From: G963665215 sp963665215
Lineage (GTDB): Bacteria; Chloroflexota; Dehalococcoidia; Lucifugimonadales; CAUZJF01
Assembly (NCBI GenBank): GCA_963665215.2
Contig: CAXXWW010000017.1
Span: forward strand, 62,001-126,000
Direction: 5' to 3'
Length of the DNA: 64,000 nt
Notes under the pieces: generated by a model
What the model was told of the DNA's origin: nothing
What the model saw: the letters and a program-made list of their open reading frames with translations, nothing else
Database searches by the model: none
Made by a program: the position numbers and the translations under genes
Shown here: positions 24,729 to 32,440 of the stretch, piece after piece
Layout of the letters: each line of letters opens with the position of its first letter
Position numbering within the stretch: position 1 is the stretch's first letter

Positions 24729-25643
24729 TCATCCGGCCTGATCGTCCCCCGTAACGTCGAGGAAATACTGCTCCAAGGACATCTCCTCGGCTGCCATCTC
24801 AGTAACGTAGACCTCTGACCGGCCCAAAGCCATACTGAGCTCAGGCGACCGCTCGCCCGGACCTGTCACGACAACTGACTCACCGTCTGCCGACACGTCG
24901 TCAACCCAGTCCAGCGCCGACAGCACCTCGACGGCCTTAGCGTTGTCGGTCGTACGCAGACGCACGCGCTCGCCTTCCCGCGAATGCACTAGGTCTTCGA
25001 CCTTGCCCTGCACGATGAGCTTGCCCTTCGAGAGTATGCCTACGCTGTCGCACACCTGCTCGACCTCGTGCAGCAGGTGACTCGACAAAAGCACGGTGCG
25101 GCCGCCCGTGCCGAGGCTGCGTATCAGGTCCCGCACCTCGGCCATGCCAGCGGGATCCATGCCGTTGGTCGGCTCGTCCAGGAACAGCAACTCGGGATCG
25201 CCCAAGATGGCGTAGGCCAGCCCCAAGCGCTGCTTCATACCCAGGGAGTAGGTGCGGAAGCGGCTGTCCCCGCGGTCGGCAAGCCCTACCTTCTCCAGCA
25301 GGTCGTCCAACTCCCTCCGATCTCCCCTCCCGGCGATGCCCTGGAAGTAGGCAAGATTGTCGCGGCCCGACAGGTAGGGATAGAACGACGGGGTCTCGAC
25401 TATGGCGCCGACGCGACTCAAAGCTTCACGGTGCTGTGTATCCGCGTCGAACAGGTTGAACCTGCCCGCCGTGGGTTTCACCAGCCCGAGCAGCATCCCC
25501 ATCGTCGTCGTCTTGCCCGAGCCGTTCGGACCCAGAAGCCCGAATATGTGGCCGCGCGGCACCTTCATCGACAGCTCGTCCACGGCCAGGATGTCGCCGT
25601 ACCGCTTAGTCAGCCCATCTGTTTGTATGACGAGATCGTTCAC
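24729..25643 (-). CDS. ABC transporter ATP-binding protein (ABC-2 type exporter)
   Basis: This 304-residue ATPase has Walker A GPNGSGKTT (near 39-47), the signature YSLGMKQRLGLAYAI, Walker B LLFLDEPTNGMDPAGM, and the H-loop SSHLLHEVEQVCD. A C-terminal extension (about 215-304) is of the kind found in the CcmA/NatA/drug-export subfamily. It lies 91 bases downstream of the permease gene at 25735-26790 and would power that membrane subunit. The substrate is unknown; it is not distinctive enough to name. Confidence 0.93.
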   Translation of the reverse strand: MNDLVIQTDGLTKRYGDILAVDELSMKVPRGHIFGLLGPNGSGKTTTMGMLLGLVKPTAGRFNLFDADTQHREALSRVGAIVETPSFYPYLSGRDNLAYFQGIAGRGDRRELDDLLEKVGLADRGDSRFRTYSLGMKQRLGLAYAILGDPELLFLDEPTNGMDPAGMAEVRDLIRSLGTGGRTVLLSSHLLHEVEQVCDSVGILSKGKLIVQGKVEDLVHSREGERVRLRTTDNAKAVEVLSALDWVDDVSADGESVVVTGPGERSPELSMALGRSEVYVTEMAAEEMSLEQYFLDVTGDDQAG

Positions 25644-25734
25644 TATCCATCCTTTCTCATCTCACATCACGCCAACGGCAGCACTGGACCTTCAAGGTAC
25701 GCCTGTCACAATTGGGAAGGAAGGACATGCCCGA

Positions 25735-26790
25735 TCATTCGCCCTTCGCGCCGGCGATGTCCCTGCGGAGGAATATCCAGAAGGCGGCGGTGCAGAGCAC
25801 CATCGTGTAGGCCAGTATCACCAAGAACGCTTGGAGCGTGTGAGGCTGATTGGCCGTGGAGCTGGCGCCTGAGACCTCTACGGTCACGAATGCGGACTCC
25901 ATCCATTCGCTTACGTTATTGCCGAGGAGGGCGTCTGCGATGTTCTCGCCCCAACTGGTGACATTGAGGATGGGGGAGGCTATCAACTCGATGACGTAGT
26001 ATCCCAGGGCGATTGCCATGCCTGCGGCGGCGGACTGGGTGAGCACTGCCAGGAAAATGCTCAGCGCGATGTATGGCGCGACGGCATAGACGGCTTTGCC
26101 GAAGGTCACGGCTACATCGAACCACCTTCCGGCGTTGGCGAGCTTGCCAACTTCGTCAGGAGGAATAACGGCGGCTAGCAAGCTGGCGATGGCCGTCGCG
26201 ACGGCCACGACGATGAATCCGGCGGCGCACGTCAGCAGGACCAGGATGATCTTTGACGCGAGGAGCTGCCAGCGCCCGGTGCCGCGCGTCAGGGTCGTCC
26301 TCAGCGTGCCCCATCCGTATTCGGTACCCATGAGAGACGCGGCGAGGATCATGAGGAGGATGGGGGCGAAGCTCACCAGCCCCGTCGTGCTATTGGCGAT
26401 GGAGTGCGGAATGGTGAACGCCTTGCGTAGGTCTTCGCGCAGAGCGGTATCGCCGCAACTCTCTTCGCGGAATCTCTCTACATCTCTCAGGAAACGACTC
26501 CGCTGCTCTTCGGGGAGGGTCTCAACCTCTGGGGGCATATCCTCATTCGCGAGGCTTTCGCACGACACCTCTATGTTAATTGTCTCGCCGTCCACTTCCT
26601 CGCTTACTCCGAAAGAGTTGCTGCCTCCAGAAGTGATTTCCTGTAGAGTCTCGTTGTGGTACGCGGTGTAGCCGAACCACATGCCGAACTGTACGAGGAC
26701 GACAGCGATGCCCAGGAGGACCCACGGCATCCAGCGGTGGCGGAGCTTGAACCACTCCCATAGTGTCAGGCGCATTACGTGGGCGATCAT
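25735..26790 (-). CDS. ABC-2 type permease
   Basis: This 351-residue membrane protein has about six hydrophobic segments. An N-terminal segment (WMPWVLLGIAVVLVQFGMWF) is followed by a large extracytoplasmic loop rich in Glu (about 45-130), then clustered helices including the ABC-2 hallmark GTEYGWGTLRTTLTRGTGR on the cytosolic side. It is the partner of the ATPase gene downstream on the same strand. The long acidic loop is typical of ABC-2 subtype membrane proteins. Substrate unknown. Confidence 0.9.
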   Translation of the reverse strand: MIAHVMRLTLWEWFKLRHRWMPWVLLGIAVVLVQFGMWFGYTAYHNETLQEITSGGSNSFGVSEEVDGETINIEVSCESLANEDMPPEVETLPEEQRSRFLRDVERFREESCGDTALREDLRKAFTIPHSIANSTTGLVSFAPILLMILAASLMGTEYGWGTLRTTLTRGTGRWQLLASKIILVLLTCAAGFIVVAVATAIASLLAAVIPPDEVGKLANAGRWFDVAVTFGKAVYAVAPYIALSIFLAVLTQSAAAGMAIALGYYVIELIASPILNVTSWGENIADALLGNNVSEWMESAFVTVEVSGASSTANQPHTLQAFLVILAYTMVLCTAAFWIFLRRDIAGAKGE

Positions 26791-27144
26791 TTGTTTATGG
26801 CTTCTCCAAAGTCGATTTGCAGATCTTGCTCACGGGCCTGCGTGAGGCTTCCTACTCAACAAGAGGGCGATCAGACGACACCTGATCAACCGGGATTTCC
26901 CATATTGGCAGTCTTCAGATTCAAAGGGCAGCCCAAACGAGATGGGAGCATCATAGTCAGGTCCTGCAAGGCCAGTCAATCGCCGGTCTATCCAACAAGA
27001 GATGCGTTTGCAGTCGTAGAGCACCCTTCTTGTCCGTCTTCATCGTCCTCGTGTCCCCTGCCAGTGGGGTGAAACCGCATTGAAGACAAGGCGACTCCCT
27101 GAAGCGCTCTCCCCCTCTTGGCAAGATCGTGGTTGTACCCTCCC
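26791..27144. other. Gene-free stretch upstream of the ABC exporter
   Basis: I see no supported gene. Frames here on the minus strand run on from the decayed transposase and show no family features. The promoter for the exporter operon should lie in the first part, but no box pair stands out. Confidence 0.4.
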
Positions 27145-27650
27145 TCAGCTTGGCGCCGGCGATAACCGGCCGATACGATCCAACACTCCCTGGAACAACC
27201 GTCGAGGAACCGACACCTCGGATAACTGAAAGATCAACCACCGGGCGTGCCGCACCAGACGGCCTCCCATCTTGATCAGCTTGACCTGCACGCTCCGCAG
27301 CAATCAGTGCTTGACCGCCTTGGGCAGACACAGCCGACTCCTGTCGCCCCGTAGCGGGACAGGATCGGATCCAATACATCACGCCACCTGTGCGCGCTAT
27401 GTACGTTCCCCGCACGCAGCATCGCGCCCTCGCAGTCACCGAACTGGTTGAACACGGACAAAGGGTGATAGCACGTGCTCCCAAAGTGACCGTTGTACGA
27501 CGCTCCCTCCTGTCCTCCATGTACCGGACTGTCCGAACTGTCCATGTCTAAGCCGGAATTACCCATATCAAACCGCCTGGGTCCAAGCAAGGTACCATCC
27601 TCGACGAGAGCCATCTTAGTATCACTCACGGATGCCGTCAACCATCCCAT
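27145..27650 (-). pseudogene. Decayed IS1380-like transposase remnant (group 2)
   Basis: The minus strand carries two blocks of the transposase seen intact at 27893-29223. A central block reads LDMDSSDSPVHGGQEG, then FNQFGDCEGAMLRAGNVHSA. A C-terminal block near 27147-27300 reads VKLIKMGGRLVRHARWL, then QLSEVSVP, and stops at 27145. The segment between them is deleted and frames are broken. It is more diverged from the neighbouring copy than that copy is from the one at 56-60 kb, so it is an older insertion. Confidence 0.75.
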
Positions 27651-27892
27651 CGAGCGTACAAAACCATCTCTCGGCGTGGTGAGTTAGCGGCCCCAGGCAG
27701 CGGAGGTGGCTTTCACCACGTTTGCACTCCCTTCAAATCTCCGGGCACGCACCTCGCCCTTGGTTGCCTCTCTTCACCTCTGATGACCTCAAGGATAATC
27801 GCTACCCTGGTGCTGGATGGAGCCCGGCGATACGCTCCAACACTTGCCGGAATATCTCCCGGGACACTGCCACCTAGGCAAGCTGAAACACC
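27550..27892. repeat. Left arm of a ~345-bp inverted repeat
   Basis: This segment is the reverse complement, with about 10% mismatch by eye, of 29133-29477. The match runs from the gggtaattccgg end through the untranslated flank of the transposon and into the C-terminal coding part of the transposase. It stops exactly where the true N-terminal coding sequence of the intact transposase begins (27893). Confidence 0.85.
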
Positions 27893-29223
27893 TGAAGCTC
27901 CAATTCGACCGCAGAGTCCGCCTGGATTTCCGTGGCGCTACCATCACCTCGGACGCCGGACTCCTGGCATGCCGCGAGCTTGATGCCGCTCTGGGGCTCA
28001 CAGAGACAGCCAACGATTATATCCATGAAAGCCGCACCGGCCGCAATGTGCAACACCCGCTGTTGCCCTTGCTCAGACAATCGGTGTATAGCCGTCTCGC
28101 TGGCTACGAGGACACCAACGACGCTGAACGGCTTGCCCAAGACCCGGCTATGCGTGTCATCGTCGGGTGGCAAGGTACTGATAAGCAGGCAGCCAGCACC
28201 AATACTATGAGCCGATTTGAGACTGAGGTGTTAACCGAAGAGGAGAACCTGGATGGGCTTGCGCGCCTGAATGTTGAGTGGGTGGACAGGGGCATGGCCC
28301 AGACATCTCACCAGCGAGTTATCCTAGACATGGACAGCTCTGAAAGCCCGGTGCATGGGCAGCAAGAGGGAGTCGCCTACAACGGCCACTTCGAGTCCGT
28401 ATGTTATCACCCGCTCTTCCTGTTCAACCATTTCGGAGATTGCGAAGGTGCAATGCTTCGCCCGGGCAACGTCCACAGCGCTGAGCGGTGGCGGGAGGTT
28501 CTGGAGCCAGTCGTGAAGCGATACCAGGAGAAAGGAGTCCGGCTGCTGTTCCGGGCCGATGCTGCCTTTGCCAAGCCCGAGGTGTACGAGTACCTGGAGT
28601 CAAGGGACACTGGCTACGCTATGCGGCTTCCGGCCAACGAGGTATTACAAGGAAACATCCGGCACCTGCTGAAGCGGCCCGTGGGCAGGCCGCCTAAAGC
28701 CTGCCCTGAGCCTGTCGAAGGGAAGCCCGTAGTCCGGTATCACGACTTCGTTTACCAGGCCCAGAGCTGGGACATTCCCCGGCGTGTGGTCGCCAAGGTG
28801 GAGTGGCGCCAGGGTGAGCTATTCCCGAGGGTCGGGTTCGTCGTCACCAACCTCAACCTACCGCCGGCAGGCGTAACCCACTTCTACAACGGGCGGGGCA
28901 CGGCCGAGCAGTGGATCAAGGAAGGTAAGTACGCCCTGAACTGGACGCGGCTCTCGTGTCACAGGTTCGTTGCTAACCAGGTGAGGCTGTGGCTGTTTGT
29001 GCTGGCCTACAACCTGGGCAACTTCATGAGAAGGCTGACTTTGCCAGAGTCAGTGAAACACTGGTCACTGCGAAGCGTGCAGACCAAGCTCATCAAGATG
29101 GGTGGACGTCTGGTGCGGCATGCCAGGAGGTTGGTGTTTCAGCTTGCTGAGGTGGCAGTGTCCCGGGAGGTATTCCGGCAAGTGTTGGAGCGTATCGCCG
29201 GGCTCCATCCAGCACCAGGGTAG
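27817..29223 (+). CDS. IS1380-like transposase (group 2) with chimeric N-terminus
   Basis: The frame encodes 468 residues. From residue 26 onward it matches the group 2 transposase: LKLQFDRRVRLDFRGATI, then VILDMDSSESPVHGQQEG with the first catalytic Asp, LLFRADAAFAKPEVYEYLES with the second, and FYNGRGTAEQWIKEGK with the Glu region. The first 25 residues (MEPGDTLQHLPEYLPG...) are not native: they are translated from the antisense of the transposase's own C-terminal codons. The copy at 56074 has a different start (MGESSDTPL). A native ATG is therefore missing and the product, if made, is altered. An in-frame repeat insertion lies at 28699-28722. Confidence 0.85.
   Translation: MEPGDTLQHLPEYLPGHCHLGKLKHLKLQFDRRVRLDFRGATITSDAGLLACRELDAALGLTETANDYIHESRTGRNVQHPLLPLLRQSVYSRLAGYEDTNDAERLAQDPAMRVIVGWQGTDKQAASTNTMSRFETEVLTEEENLDGLARLNVEWVDRGMAQTSHQRVILDMDSSESPVHGQQEGVAYNGHFESVCYHPLFLFNHFGDCEGAMLRPGNVHSAERWREVLEPVVKRYQEKGVRLLFRADAAFAKPEVYEYLESRDTGYAMRLPANEVLQGNIRHLLKRPVGRPPKACPEPVEGKPVVRYHDFVYQAQSWDIPRRVVAKVEWRQGELFPRVGFVVTNLNLPPAGVTHFYNGRGTAEQWIKEGKYALNWTRLSCHRFVANQVRLWLFVLAYNLGNFMRRLTLPESVKHWSLRSVQTKLIKMGGRLVRHARRLVFQLAEVAVSREVFRQVLERIAGLHPAPG
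28699..28722 (+). repeat. In-frame dispersed-repeat insertion inside the transposase
   Basis: The 24 bases contain CCCTGAGCCTGTCGAAGGG, a member of the CTGAGC(T/C)TGTCGAAG repeat family, translated as ACPEPVEG within RPPKACPEPVEGKPVV. It keeps the reading frame. The same family occurs between genes at 8671, 40302 and 54960. Confidence 0.75.
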
Positions 29224-29477
29224 CGATTACCCTTGAGGTCATCAGAGGTGAAGAGAGGCAACCAAGGGCGAGGTGCGTGCCCGGAGGAGTTTGAAGGGAG
29301 CGCAAACGTGGTGAAAGCCACCTCCGCTGCCTGGGGCCGCTAACTCACCACGCCGAGAGATGGTTTTGTGAGCTTGATTGGATGGTTGACGGCATCCGTG
29401 AGTGATACTACGATGGCTCTCGTCGAGGATGGTGCGTCACTTGGGTCCAGGCAGCTTGATATGGGTAATTCCGGTTT
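29133..29477. repeat. Right arm of the ~345-bp inverted repeat
   Basis: Reverse complement of 27550-27892. It includes the last 30 codons of the group 2 transposase (to 29223) and about 250 bases of downstream flank. The matching ends after ggtaattccggttt. Confidence 0.85.
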
Positions 29478-29712
29478 ACTGTACCGCCGCGCGTGGGCCT
29501 AAAGGCCCCGCGCCCCAGTACTATGCGGTGCTCTGGCCCTTCAGGGCCAAGCGAAAACAGCGCATCAGCCGCGTAACGGAGCGGTCACAAACCGGGGTGG
29601 GGCGAGGGCCCCACCGTAGAAAAGGGAGAGGGCTTATGCTAATCTTCGAATAAGGGGTACGCATCTCAGCGAGCAGCCAGTCTCGTCCCCGTGGCTGTTC
29701 AGCCCCTGCACA
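29478..29712. other. GC-rich hairpin region before the YihY-family gene
   Basis: With the preceding repeat arm this makes about 490 bases without a gene. It contains several self-complementary stretches (gggcctaaaggccc near 29498, ggcccttcagggcc near 29537, ggggcgagggcccc near 29599). No promoter or known RNA family is recognised. Confidence 0.4.
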
Positions 29713-30735
29713 TTGAGAGGCAGCCCTCAGGCCCCCCAGGTTGACGCGGTGCGCACTCTATTCAAAAACTCAGCCCTTCACCGTATAACCTCTGCCGTCG
29801 TCCGCAGAAGCGACGCCGTGCGCGAGCGCCTGGGGCGCTACTTTCTTATCGTCCTCGTCGTACGCACCGTGCAAGAGATGTCCGACGATGACGCTACCCA
29901 CATGGCCGCGGGCGTCGCCTACTATGCTCTGTTCTCCATCTTTCCCCTGCTGCTGGGCCTGATAGCCCTTGTCAGCTTCCTGGACGTGCTGGAGTCGGAG
30001 ACCGTGCAGACCGAGATCACCGACTTCGTCACCGACTACCTTCCCGGCTCCGAGGGATTAGTCGACAGCAACGTCGAGTCGGCCAACCGGCTTCAGGGGG
30101 CCCTGGGCGTGTTCGCGATTGTCGGGCTTATCTGGTCAGGCAGCGCGATCTTCGGTGCCGTGACCAGGGCTGTAAACAGGGCGTGGGACGTCCATAAGGA
30201 CAGGCCGCTGCTCGTCGGCAAGCCCCGACAGCTGGTCATGGCGTTGGGCGTGGGAGTCCTGTTCATGCTGTCCCTGAGTACGGCCACCTTCGCCCGGGTG
30301 GTGGGGCGCCTCAGCGAGTCCGACGTGCCCGGCGTTGGATTCCTGGCCGAGGCCGTCGGCGTGGTGTTGCTCCAAGGCAGCTCCTTCGTGCTCTCGCTCT
30401 GCATATTCCTGCTCATCTACAAGTTCTTGCCCAACACCAGGACCTACTGGGGGTACATCTGGCCCGGCGCGCTTCTGGCGGCGGTCCTCTTCGAGCTGGC
30501 CAAGAACGTCTTCATACTCTACCTGGGCCGCATCGCCACCTTCGAGAGCGTCTACGGCTCCCTGGCCCCGGTCATCGCCCTGCTGCTGTGGACCTACGTC
30601 AGCAGCCTGATCCTGATCCTCGGGGCCGAGCTCAGCTCGGAGTACGGCCGGCTGCGGCGGGGCGTGGACCGGGGCGTCCTGCTTCATCCAAAGGAGCCGG
30701 TCGCTCGAGACGAGACCGAACCGGGCGCGAGCTAG
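29713..30735 (+). CDS. YihY/BrkB-family inner membrane protein
   Basis: This protein of about 340 residues has the hallmarks of the YihY/virulence factor BrkB family (once misnamed RNase BN). MAAGVAYYALFSIFPLLLGLIALV follows a cytosolic N-terminus, and LIWSGSAIFGAVTRAVNRAWDV, FLPNTRTYWGYIWPGALLAAVLFELAK and LLLWTYVSSLILILGAELSSEY are all present, giving six membrane segments. The function in bacteria is uncertain. The longest frame starts at TTG 29713; a GTG at 29749 is an alternative. It is intact between two scrambled regions. Confidence 0.9.
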   Translation: MRGSPQAPQVDAVRTLFKNSALHRITSAVVRRSDAVRERLGRYFLIVLVVRTVQEMSDDDATHMAAGVAYYALFSIFPLLLGLIALVSFLDVLESETVQTEITDFVTDYLPGSEGLVDSNVESANRLQGALGVFAIVGLIWSGSAIFGAVTRAVNRAWDVHKDRPLLVGKPRQLVMALGVGVLFMLSLSTATFARVVGRLSESDVPGVGFLAEAVGVVLLQGSSFVLSLCIFLLIYKFLPNTRTYWGYIWPGALLAAVLFELAKNVFILYLGRIATFESVYGSLAPVIALLLWTYVSSLILILGAELSSEYGRLRRGVDRGVLLHPKEPVARDETEPGAS

Positions 30736-30758
30736 AGGGAGACCTGGGGCGGGTACCT

Positions 30759-31051
30759 CTAGCTCCAGTCGGGGTCGAGGTGGGCCTCGATGTACTCGAT
30801 GTTCAAGTCGACGCCCAGCCCGGGCCGCTCCGACAGGTACAGGTAGCCGTCTCGTATGTCCAGGGCGGGCGTGACCAGCGCGTTGTGCAGGTCCAGGGCG
30901 GCCCGGTTGAACTCCAGCCGGTAGAAGTTGGGCACCGTCATCATGGTGTGAGCGCCGCTCAGCACGTTGATGGGCCCGCTGGCGTCATGGGGACTTATGG
31001 GGATGTAGAAGGCCTCCGCCATGTTGGCGATCTTACGCATCTCGCTGATGC
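30759..31051 (-). pseudogene. C-terminal fragment of an enolase-superfamily dehydratase (mandelate racemase/MLE type)
   Basis: The last ~97 codons read from ISEMRKIANMAEAFYIPISP through HDASGPINVLSGAHT and PGLGVDLN to EAHLDPDWS. They closely match the C-terminus of the longer fragment at 51435-52042. The barrel strands carrying the metal ligands (Asp, Glu, Glu) are missing here. Upstream of about 31051 the frame runs into unrelated DNA that is the reverse strand of a helicase fragment, so the gene is broken at this junction. Confidence 0.85.
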
Positions 31052-31053
31052 CC

Positions 31054-31356
31054 CTTCCAGATACCCAATACGACCGCGGGAGAAGCAGCACAAATCGCAA
31101 AGAGGCCGCTGCTGTGGCGACACATGTCATGGAGCATGCCAGACGGAGTCCTGGATTGACCCTCGGCGTAGCAGCGTTTAGTTCCGCGCAGAGAGAAGCT
31201 ATCCAAGACGAGTTAGAGAGACTCCGCCGCCAAGACCTCTCCTGCGAGGCGTTCTTCAATGACCATCCTGAGGAACCGTTCTTTGTCAAGAATCTGGAAA
31301 ATGTCCAAGGGGATGAAAGGGACGTCATTTGCATTTGCATCGGTTATGGGCGTTAA
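31054..31356 (+). pseudogene. Internal fragment of an SF1 DNA/RNA helicase (DUF4011-type)
   Basis: About 100 codons encode YDRGRSSTNRKEAAAVATHV, then GVAAFSSAQREAIQDELERL, then VKNLENVQGDERDVI, which is helicase motif V (QGDExDxI) of superfamily 1 proteins such as the large DUF4011/DUF3320 helicases. The frame stops at GYGR, where intact proteins continue with motif VI. Neither end is native: upstream it abuts an enolase-superfamily fragment in the opposite direction. Such helicases are frequent in mobile defence regions, so this may be debris from one. Confidence 0.7.
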
Positions 31357-31504
31357 GAGACCCCAATCCATCACCTAACCAGGAAGGGGGGAGAAATCAT
31401 ATTTGAGGGACACCCTCAGACTCCCGGCGTAATTGATTAGCGGGATCGGCGTCGGTAGGGGGGTTGTGGGGTACTGAACAGGTTTTTATACTTTGGCTAT
31501 ATGT

Positions 31505-32440
31505 GAGGCCAAAGACTTCCCTCCCTCTGAGCGCGACGAGCTGATGGGGCTGGTCAGTTGCAAGGGCAGGTTGCGCAGTTGACGGCGGCCAAGGAAGAGT
31601 TGCACAAGAAACTCGCCGAGCTCAAGCGAGCAGGAAAGCGCCAGGCGGCTCCGTTCTCCAAGGGTGGGCGAAGCAGCAGACCCAAGCGTCCCGGCCGCAA
31701 GCCGGGTATGGGGTCGTTCAGCTATCGAAAGTCGCCGTCTCCCGATGAAGTCACCGAGCCGCTTGTAGAGGTGGCGGTGGCTGAGGACACCTGCCCCGGA
31801 TGTGGAGGCAGACTCGAGCATGAGGGAGTGCGGGTTGTCTACGCAACCGACATTCCTCCGGTTCCCAGACCCCAGGTGACGGGGTACCGGGTGCAGATAT
31901 GTCGGTGCCGGTCCTGCGGTAAGCAGGTCCGAGGGCGGCATCCCGATGTTGCGCCGGACCAGTACGGGGCCAGCGCGCACCGGGTAGGGAGACGAGTGAT
32001 GGCGGCGGCCCACGTGCTCCACTATGGAGTGGGCGTTCCGGTACGGAAGGTTCCCGCTGTGCTCAGAGCGCTGACTGGTGTGGAGCTGAGCCAGGGGGCG
32101 ATCAGCCAAGACGCGCTGCGACGTGCCAGGGGTGCAGTGGGGGATGCCTACCATAAGCTGCGGGGTTCGGTGCGTGCCAGTCCACTCGTCCACACCGACG
32201 ACACGGGATGGCGAGTGGACGGCGGGCCTGCTTTTCTGATGGCGTTCGAAACGGATGAGGCTACGGTGTACCAGGTTCGTGCTCGTCACCGCAACGAAGA
32301 GGTACGTGAGGTGGTGCCCTCGGACTATGGAGGGGTGATGGTAACGGATCGAGGACGGAGCTACGATGCACAGGCTCTGTCGGGGGTGGAGCAGCAGAAA
32401 TGTCTGGCCCACGTGCTGCGCTCGATCAGTGAGGTGGTCC
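31505..32440 (+). pseudogene. IS66-family transposase, frameshifted and 3'-truncated
   Basis: The frame encodes a coiled-coil start (FPPSERDELMGLV, then QVAQLTAAKEELHKKLAEL), the IS66 zinc-finger region (DTCPGCGGRLEHEG, CRCRSCGKQVRG) and the first catalytic Asp block (LVHTDDTGWRVDGG), followed by VTDRGRSYDAQ. A frameshift separates the first ~18 codons from the rest near 31556. The sequence ends at LRSISEVVQ, where it meets the 3' end of a truncated HlyD-like gene on the other strand. The last third of the transposase and the element's right end are missing. Confidence 0.85.
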
